From: Actinostola sp. cb2023
Lineage: Eukaryota > Cnidaria > Anthozoa > Actiniaria > Actinostolidae
Reading direction: 5' to 3'
DNA: 64,000 bases
Assembly: GCA_033675265.1 (NCBI GenBank)
Contig: JAUJYZ010000245.1
Coordinates: 464,001-528,000 of the forward strand
Part shown: in pieces, positions 47,272 to 64,000 of the stretch
Numbering within the stretch: the first letter of the stretch is position 1
Layout of the letters: every line of letters begins with the position of its first letter
Notes under the pieces: generated by a model
What the model was told of the DNA's origin: nothing
Databases searched by the model: none
The model's input: the letters and a program-made list of their open reading frames with translations, nothing else
Program-made: the position numbers and the translations under genes

Positions 47272-48407
47272 CTGCTCACTCACTCTTGCTCACTATCCTG
47301 CTCACTCACTCTTGCACACTATCCCCTGCTCACTCACTCTTGCTCACTATCCTGCTCACTCACTCTTGCTCACTATCCTGCTCACTCACTCTTGCTCACT
47401 ATCCCCTGCTCACTCACTCTTGCTCACTATCCTGCTCACTCACTCTTGCTCACTATCCTGCTCACTCACTCTTGCTCACTATCCCCTGCTCACTCACTCT
47501 TGCTCACTATCCTGCTCACTCACTCTTGCTCACTATCCCCTGCTCACTCACTCTTGCTCACTATCCTGCTCACTCACTCTTGCTCACTATCCCCTGCTCA
47601 CTCACTCACTCTTGCTCACTATCCTGCTCACTCACTCTTGCTCACTATCCCCTGCTCACTCACTCTTGCTCACTATCCCCTGCTCACTCACTCTTGCTCA
47701 CTATCCCCTGCTCACTCACTCTTGCTCACTATCCTGCTCACTCACTCTTGCTCACTATCCTGCTCACTCACTCTTGCTCACTATCCCCTGCTCACTCACT
47801 CTTGCTCACTATCCCCTGCTCACTCACTCTTGCTCACTATCCCCTGCTCACTCACTCTTGCTCACTATCCCCTGCTCACTCACTCTTGCTCACTATCCTG
47901 CTCACTCACTCTTGCTCACTATCCCCTGCTCACTCACTCTTGCTCACTATCCCCTGCTCACTCACTCTTGCACACTATCCTGCTCACTCACTCTTGCTCA
48001 CTATCCCCTGCTCACTCACTCTTGCTCACTATCCCCTGCTCACTCACTCTTGCTCACTATCCTGCTCACTCACTCTTGCTCACTATCCTGCTCACTCACT
48101 CTTGCTCACTATCCTGCTCACTCACTCTTGCTCACTATCCTGCTCACTCACTCTTGCTCACTATCCCCTACTCACTCACTCTTGCTCACTATCCCCTACT
48201 CACTCACTCTTGCTCACTATCCTGCTCACTCACTCTTGCTCACTATCCTGCTCACTCACTCTTGCTCACTATCCCCTACTCACTCACCCTTGCTCACTAT
48301 CCCCTACTCTCTCACTCTTGCTCACTATCCCCTACTCACTCACTCTTGCTCACTATCCCCTACTCACTCACCCTTGCTCACTCACCCTTGCTCACCCTTG
48401 TTCACCA
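47272..48407. repeat. 25-28 bp tandem array of CTCACTCACTCTTGCTCACT
   Basis: CTCACTCACTCTTGCTCACT alternates with ATCCTG or ATCCCCTG spacers, giving units of about 26 and 28 bp, about 42 copies. The order of the two spacer lengths varies irregularly. Three overlapping Leu/Ser/Thr/His/Pro frames over 390 residues are artefacts of the repeat. Confidence 0.95.
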
Positions 48408-49067
48408 TGCTCTCCATACTCGCTTTGTTTTGCTCACCAATCTGGATCATCCTGTCTCTCCTATTATTAAAAACATCAAGTGTACCATGTTGTACTTACT
48501 GTATTTATCTCGATCCTTCCTTTATTTGTTCTAATTTTGGAAACCCCGAAACGAAATGCCGGTTTTAGCAAATAATGTGCATTATCTTAGTGTAATTGGA
48601 TAAGAAGATATTTCGTCTCTTCCTCTTCCCATTAAGCATATATTAATAGAAAGCCAATGCAATCTATTTTACACTCAGCCGTCTATCTAGAACGGCAGTT
48701 TCAACCTTACCCTTTGAGTGTGGCTTGAGGCTAGAAATATCAAGGCAATCAGGGATTGTTACATATGAATATATTTTTCATATATACCTACATGTATTCT
48801 TTTCTGTTCTGTTTCCGTTTCTATTCCTTCCTTTTTTCCGTTTTTTCTCTTCCTTTCATTCGTTCCTCTATTTTTGTTTTGCTCTTTTTGATATCGATAG
48901 CCATGCTTTTCGTGCAATGCATGATGGTCACTCTCAGTGACCGCCATCTTGTTTAGATTTAGCTTCTTGTTTACCTTGTTAAATATCAAGACCTTCTCTT
49001 ATAATACGAACAAAGGGTTATCTGAACGTGAATATGTCGCTATGTTGCACAAGTTTGACAATTATAG

Positions 49068-49511
49068 ATGGATGTTCTTTTCAAGTCAAATACACGACAA
49101 GACTCCCTCGAGAAGCCTCGAGGCTCGTCACGTCATTTCCAAGAGGATCTATCGAATGATTCTTTAATAGTCCTTAGTCAAGGAAAAAACCCAGACGTTC
49201 TTCAAGTGTTATCAGTAATAAAAGCAAAGAAAGATGTTGTCTTGACTGCCACCATTGTTTCTCTCTCGTTCTGTTTAATTGATCAGCTTTACGGCTTTGT
49301 TCGAGCTGAAAGAGCAGCAAATTTCTTTTCTATTCGTTCTTACCATGGACAAGAAATGATACTAAGTTATTTACAAACGTCAAAAATGACGCTACAACAT
49401 TACACAACTAGTACTGACAATTCAGTGACTGAGTGTTTTTATTTCATTTCTTTCTACGTGTTGGTCTTAATAATCTTTGTGACACTCGCCCAAAATCCAA
49501 ACAAGTTATAA
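49068..49511 (+). CDS. hypothetical 147-residue open frame, doubtful
   Basis: An ATG-started frame with mixed composition. It has a hydrophobic segment near residues 77-90 and a C-terminal one (FYFISFYVLVLIIFVTLA) that could span a membrane. I recognise no family, see no splice partners, and no promoter or polyadenylation signal stands out. It may be a chance frame in non-coding DNA; it is listed because it is the only non-repeat frame of this length in the 42-54 kb region. Confidence 0.15.
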   Translation: MDVLFKSNTRQDSLEKPRGSSRHFQEDLSNDSLIVLSQGKNPDVLQVLSVIKAKKDVVLTATIVSLSFCLIDQLYGFVRAERAANFFSIRSYHGQEMILSYLQTSKMTLQHYTTSTDNSVTECFYFISFYVLVLIIFVTLAQNPNKL

Positions 49512-50600
49512 TGACGTCAAATGTCTGTTTATCAAAGTTTGTTTACACTTGAAAGCTACCATTGACTGGGCTATCTTAGCTTTCTTTATCTTAGCTTTCT
49601 TCCTCAGTGTTCTTGACTTTATTGTGTGAAACATTCATCTTGACAATGTCAGGGACGATCGTCTTGTGTGGAGTTTTCTTTCCTCGAGAAATCTAAGGTA
49701 AATCTGTGGATGCCTTTGCGAAAAGTTATCAATCGGGAATATATAGTTTGTGTCTACATGTCGCCTTAATCTAAAAGTCTTATACTCGAGCAATTCTGAG
49801 GAAGTTTTAAGTGGCAAAAACAGGAAGGACTGTGAATGAAAATAATACATAATTATGATATAATCCAACCAATTAACAGGTCAGATAAGGTATCACGGTT
49901 TTTTAGTTCGTGTTTTTTTTTTACTCGAAGAAAAGTCGCACAACTCGAGCAGTTTGAAGAGAGAGAAAAACCTGAGCTAGAAAGTAAAACATGAGATACG
50001 CCGTCTATTAACAAAAATATGCAATTCACTGACTGCAAAACTATCCATGAATTGTCAAAAATAGGTAAAATTAAAAGTGAGTTATTTAGGAATTTTTAGC
50101 AATGTTGAAATAAGCATTTTGTGAGTTGTTAGTTGCGTCAATTAAAAATAATTTCGCCTTAGAAGATCTTTTATTTCAATACCAATTTAATAGAGGACAA
50201 AAAACATTTGACAGAAGATTTCTATTTTTACTACTGTAGCGATCAAACCCACCGCGAAAAGTCGTTTTAAGTAACTAATATAATAATGATACAATGCAAT
50301 ACTAAATCTGCCAGAATCAATTCCTCAGTTCTATGTAAGTTTAAACTGATTGGAAAGACTGTCAAGCAACCTTGGAATTACTTCTGTTTGAGTCCATTGA
50401 TTGGAGAATGAGATTTTAGTAACCAAGTTAACTCTATTTTCTTTTTTTATTTCATTTTCCACTTCACATGCATAGCAAAAGAGACGTTTTTATCTTATTT
50501 CAGTTTTTTTCTAAAGGTTTTGGATTTATTAGTTTATTAGTTTATCGTAAGACGATTAATTTGTTTTAGTTCAATTAATAATGAATGGTTTTCTTGATTT
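49512..50600. other. no gene seen
   Basis: AT-rich sequence without repeats or exons that I can support. The same holds for 48408-49067. Confidence 0.4.
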
Positions 50601-50795
50601 AAGCCGCATCTACACGAACAAGTTTTCCTTGACAAGGAAAAATTGACAATTTTTTGTCATCTACACGAGCAAGTCTTCCTTGACAAGGAAATATTGGCGA
50701 TGTTTTTTTCGTCTACACGAGCAAGTCTTCCTTGTCAAGGAAAACTTGTCAAGGAAAACTTGTCAAGGAAAATGTGCTCGTGTAGATTCGGCTTT
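50601..50795. mobile_element. short foldback MITE with repeated CTTCCTTGACAAGGAAA
   Basis: AAGCCGCATCTACACGAACA at the left is inverted at the right as GCTCGTGTAGATTCGGCTT. Inside, CTACACGAGCAAGTCTTCCT and TTGACAAGGAAA recur three times, each with its own small palindrome (TTCCTTGTCAAGGAA). TTAA lies close to both ends. Confidence 0.85.
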
Positions 50796-51765
50796 AATCC
50801 TGGGTTAGCGCTAATCCACACCGCGGTCAAACGTCTGCGCATGCGCGAGCTTTCTCCTGCATCAACAATAAGGAAAAATGTAAAAACAGTCGACCATTTT
50901 GGCTCGTCAAACGTAACTACAAACTCCAATAACTTTTTTGATCAATAAAAAAATGAAAATGTAAACTCGTAGTTTATAGAAAATAAGATAATCTTTAACC
51001 TATAGAATTTTAGAGCTTAACTTTGAAGTAATTTGCTTAACTTTCGGTGTTTTCAAACATTTGACCGCCGTGTGGCGCTAATCGGCCTTTCAGGAACTCA
51101 GGCCAGGTGAATTTCAGAGAAATTTGCAAAAGTAACGACAGTAGTCATAATTCTAAACGAGTAGTTTTACATTCGGCCGCCATTTTAACGCGTTCAGTTG
51201 ACTAAATGTTTCCTGGGAAAACGTCAATAAACGATCAATTCATTGCAGAACCTCTAAATATCTTCAAACCGAATACACACTGCCATTTTGGTAGATCACT
51301 TTTCTTTTATATTCACCGCGCGATATGACGTAATTATTGACCAATCAGAGCGCGCGCATTTTTATATTCACGTGTGTAATTATACTAAAATGTGATATAG
51401 ATTCGTATAGGTAGTTTGCAGGCAATATATGTGTTAGCAGTGTGGATATCGTGATCCAATCAACCATTTGTAATTATCACTCGATGGCCATGTTTGGATA
51501 ACAATCATGCATAAAGATATGAAATTGCTTTGAACATGAATGTGCGTTTTTTGGTATTTTTTTTTTCATGTTAAGCCAAAATAGTCACGAATCATTTAAA
51601 TAACAACACTTTGAGCCTCCAGCTGAGAAGCAGCTATAAAACTGTGTACTGATAAGACTGGCAGGTTGGTGTATCTATTACTCATGCTCAAAAAGGCTCT
51701 CCCAAAAATTAAATGTACAGTGTCACGCGATAAGCACAAATATGTTTTCATCCTTTGAAAAGTCA
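50796..51765. other. no gene seen
   Basis: A word like CCAATCAGAGCGCGCG occurs near 51342, shared with 42468. No coding sequence is supported. Confidence 0.4.
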
Positions 51766-52863
51766 AAATTGAGCGAAGTGAGCGAAGAAAATCTTCTCAA
51801 CTTTCTCGAACATTTTACAAATTTTTACTTCGAAAACTCAATAAAGGATTTTACCAAATTATCCTTTTGGGATTTGACTGAATTTATTGTGAATTTGGGA
51901 CACTTGAGACGATTCTAAATAGAGGAAAACAGCTTCAGTTTGCCATGTCCTTCGACAGAGAAAAACGATATTAAAAAGTGCAAGGAGTCGTTTTGTTGTA
52001 GCCGGCGTCTTGTAGGACTGCAGATGGTTGAATTAAATTTTCATGTCCACAATATGGCTGGTGCTTCAAGGTTTTGGTGATGTTGGCTCTTGTAAAGTTT
52101 CCTTCGTGTTTTCCAACCTGAGAATAACGCTTGGACTTCGTAATTGTTGAATACAAGTGCCGATAAGACCACTTTAACTTTAGAGTTTGTTTTCGTGATT
52201 GCTTTGACTTTGATCGTTATTTGTAGCACCTTAATTTTGCTCAATTCGCCTGAGTATTCGTAAAATCCTTCAATGCGTCTTATACCCCGTTCACACCAAG
52301 GCCACATGGTTTAAGGTGGTTTAACTAAACGGGTTTAGGAAATTATCTACAAACGCCATGCAACCTTTGGCACAAAACTGCTGGTAAACTGCCTTTCTGT
52401 TGCACAGTAGAAATTCCAGGTAGTTTGATTCTTGTGAAATCAAATGCCCTCGAATTAGAGAAGCGAGAATAAACTCAGTTTAACTAAACAAGGTTTGGTG
52501 TGAACGGGGTATTAGAGAATTAAATTGTGGCCTTTTCTCAGAGAGTTGACGATATTGTTTCGCTCAGTTTTGTATTTGTATTCAGTGCAGACTTTGCATG
52601 TAAACATCATAGAAATCGTGCGATCACTGCTTTGTTATGAGCAGAAGCTGTGTAGTCTTTTGCTTTTCTTTTTAATGGCAAAAAATAAAAAGTTTTTGAA
52701 AGGAAAAACCAAGGTAAGGTTGAGTCATTTTAAAATTCTACAAGTCAAGAGTGGTTGCGCGTGCATGGTAACTAAAGCTAAAAATAGCTTCGATCTAAAA
52801 ATAGAATTAACGGGGCACATGATGGGGTACCAGGGATTCCTTCTCTTACCTCATTTTCTCTTG
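51766..52863. mobile_element. second copy of the 1.38 kb DNA transposon, left end missing
   Basis: Nearly identical to 41126-42304 from GAGCGAAG and AAAATCTTCTCAACTT through to the right terminal repeat (CCTCATTTTCTCTTG, ending 52863). The left terminal repeat seen at 40922 is absent. It lacks the 41828-42114 MITE but carries its own insertion at 52283-52511. Comparing the two gives clean before-and-after sites for both insertions. Confidence 0.9.
52283..52511. mobile_element. Harbinger-type MITE inserted at TTA inside transposon copy 2
   Basis: Ends TACCCCGTTCACACCAAGG and, inverted, TTGGTGTGAACGGGGTA. TTA flanks both sides (52280-52282, 52512-52514). Copy 1 shows the empty site as TCTTAGATAATTAAATTG near 41657. 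A 3 bp TTA/TAA target duplication is characteristic of PIF/Harbinger elements. Confidence 0.9.
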
Positions 52864-53147
52864 CCCAACCTCAATGGAAATCATTTTCGCGCCAATAGTT
52901 ATTTCGCTTGAATAAACACCGATCAAAACTGATAACCAATTGAAGTAAACAACGCGAACGCGACGAAGAAGCAACGTGCTGTTGGAAGTTACTGCCGCTG
53001 ATCTTACGTACAGCATGTTCAGAAAATCATCGCCAGTCCGCAAGATCGAGATTCACAAGAGTATATGGTGCCCGAGAAAACGCATCCTCATGTACACAGG
53101 GACTCCGTCAAGATTAGTGTCGCTGTTCGCTACGCTTGCAGCAAGCA

Positions 53148-53398
53148 ATTATTATTATTATTATTATTATTATTTATTATTTATTTATTATTATTATTAT
53201 TATTATTTATTATTTTTATAATAATAATAATAATTTATTATAATTAGTATTGGGAGCATAATACTATTGTCTCTATGCTCTTACAAAACTAGCAACACTA
53301 CTAAATAAATAAAATAAAGATCCAATATATATTATAAACTATAAAAATATTAATATAAAAAGTGTTCATTTAGTGTTCAGTGTTTGTGTTTATATAAC

Positions 53399-53437
<39 letters not shown>

Positions 53438-53438
53438 C

Positions 53439-53473
<35 letters not shown>

Positions 53474-53680
53474 ATTATTATTATTATTTATTATTATTAT
53501 TATTTATTATTATTATTATTTATTACTATTATTATTATTTATAATAATTATTATTTATTATTATTATTTTTATTATTATTATTATTTATTATTATTATTA
53601 TTATTATTATCATTATTATTTATTATTATTTATTATTTATTATTATTATTATTATTTATTTATTTTTTTTTTTTTTTGTT
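53148..53680. repeat. ATT/TTTA-rich microsatellite region
   Basis: Two blocks (53148-53240 and 53398-53680) of ATTATT and TTATTTATT with interspersed AAT. The Leu/Ile/Tyr-rich frames are artefacts. Confidence 0.92.
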
Positions 53681-53689
53681 TTGTTATTG

Positions 53690-54946
53690 TCAAGACAAAT
53701 AACAACTTACAGCCGATCTAATCAGTACAGGAACTACTAAGTCTCATTGTTTTATACTAAAATAATCTGATCAAAAGCTATTTGCTATCGGCGTTTCAAT
53801 TTCCTTCATCACTAAACAGTTTCATTGTATAACAAGGCGTGAAAGCTTTAATACAATTTCTGAATATTTGTTATTAAATCTATTTATTTTCAAAGGAAAT
53901 AGCTCGACTTTTTCGAGGGAATTTATTTGACTTTATCCAGAGCCTTATTCGCTCTACGACTGCTCTTTGAGGTCTAACTTCACCGGCTGTGAATTTTGTA
54001 AACTTCCAGTCATCGTAATCTCTGTCAAATGTGGTGTACAAATACAATATTTAGCGATAAAATCAGTATTATTAAAGTTATGATTTTAAAAAGCTTCCCC
54101 AGATTAATAAAGATATGTAAATATAACGCGTCCGCTTCTTCCGTTTAGAGGAACGGAAAAGTTCTATTTGCAAGTGAGATGAAAGTTTCAATTGTGTTTT
54201 TCTTCAGTTGGAAATTCTCTAATTCATTTGAACGATGCGAAATCAATTTCACGTCGTAAGTGTGTGTGCATGTCAGCAGGTCGAACACCCTCACACTGGA
54301 TCCCTTAGTCATAACTAAATATTGACTCTGTGAACTGTCCTGAAACTCACTTCCGAAATCTCTTGCGGACAGCGGCACAGTGAACTGATGAGTACAAAAA
54401 GAGTGTACCGACGACTCACAACTTTAAATGGCTTCGTGTGTACAAAATCGTCAAAAACACACGTTTCTACGAGTTGTTTTGCATCGAAGAAGCCGGAAAG
54501 CCAGAATTACTGAAGGTGCTTAGTGAATATACTTTTACAAAGTTAATTCGATAATTTCATCTGTTTTCGATGTTTATAGTCTATAATTCGTTCAATTTAA
54601 TATGCCTTTCTCTACTGGATTATTCGACACTCATCTTCAACAAAAACACACCAAAATTTCAATTTCATAATCAAATCAGTCGATCTTTTTTCATTACACA
54701 ACGAATTCAATCAATAGTCTTCACGTTTTGGAAACTGTTGTTGTAGCAGTAGTATACCACCTAGGAAATGTTTAGCATTATGGTGGGAAATCTTCAAAGA
54801 CCCCAGTGCCGTTCCATGTTCAATTACTTACTATTATTTCAATTAAATCTTTGTGTAAACAAACCTCAACCATCATTTCACTTTCTGCGACTCAACTGTG
54901 CTGGTTATTGTATTTAGTAAGCGGACAAGAAATCAAGGTTTGAAGT
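53690..54946. other. upstream region of the ROS1-like gene; no other gene supported
   Basis: Should contain the promoter and leader of the receptor gene. No TATA element at a convincing distance from the ATG at 54947. A minus-strand frame at 54145-54378 has protein-like composition but begins with GTG and has no visible splice partners. Confidence 0.4.

Positions 54947-64000
<9,054 letters not shown>

Noticed and set aside
47179..48568. Three overlapping 390-450 residue frames
   Set aside because: Tandem array of 26-28 bp units; all three frames on the same strand are open, as expected from the repeat.
54145..54378. 77-residue minus-strand frame upstream of the ROS1-like gene
   Set aside because: Protein-like composition, but no ATG start (GTG), no splice-linked partners and no family recognised. 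It could be an exon of an unseen gene, but the sequence does not support it.

Overview
The window is eukaryotic nuclear DNA: spliced genes with GT-AG introns, metazoan protein families, AT-rich intergenic sequence and many transposons and tandem repeats. The genes (an ankyrin-HECT ubiquitin ligase and a ROS1/Sevenless-type receptor) and the mix of Harbinger, Tigger, hAT-like and Ngaro-like elements fit an early-branching animal. An anthozoan cnidarian (coral or sea anemone) is my best guess, but this is inference and a sponge is not excluded.

Three genes can be built with in-frame splice junctions. (1) On the minus strand at 1957-4424, a four-exon gene encodes a 295-residue secreted protein of unknown family. 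(2) Divergent to it, at 5789-23120 on the plus strand, a 16-exon gene encodes a 1414-residue protein: an acidic, basic and serine-rich disordered N-terminus, ankyrin repeats, and a C-terminal HECT domain with the catalytic Cys in place. One HECT intron is filled by 3.2 kb of pyrimidine satellite. (3) At 54947 to the right edge, plus strand, lie the 5' exons of a receptor with a signal peptide, a CX3C-type cysteine region and the first fibronectin type III domain, most like ROS1/Sevenless. The gene runs out of the window.

Between genes 2 and 3 (23.1-54.9 kb) I find no convincing host gene. This stretch holds arrays of 19, 18, 168, about 100 and 25-28 bp, a LINE 3' end, a broken Harbinger nuclease gene, and a 5.8 kb tyrosine-recombinase-type retroelement. 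That retroelement has the split direct repeats of Ngaro and sits inside one arm of an older foldback element. There are also two copies of a DNA transposon, each carrying its own later insertion. The introns of genes 1-3 hold many more foldback elements and a different satellite almost every time.

The longest open reading frames in the window (14-17, 25-28, 47-48, 61-62 kb) are tandem repeats that happen to lack stop codons. They are not annotated as genes. The most interesting items are the 18 bp satellite that resembles the terminal repeat of a Tigger-like element in the same window, the Ngaro-like element with its hairpin modules, the unusual ankyrin-HECT protein, and a 132 bp perfect palindrome with no spacer.
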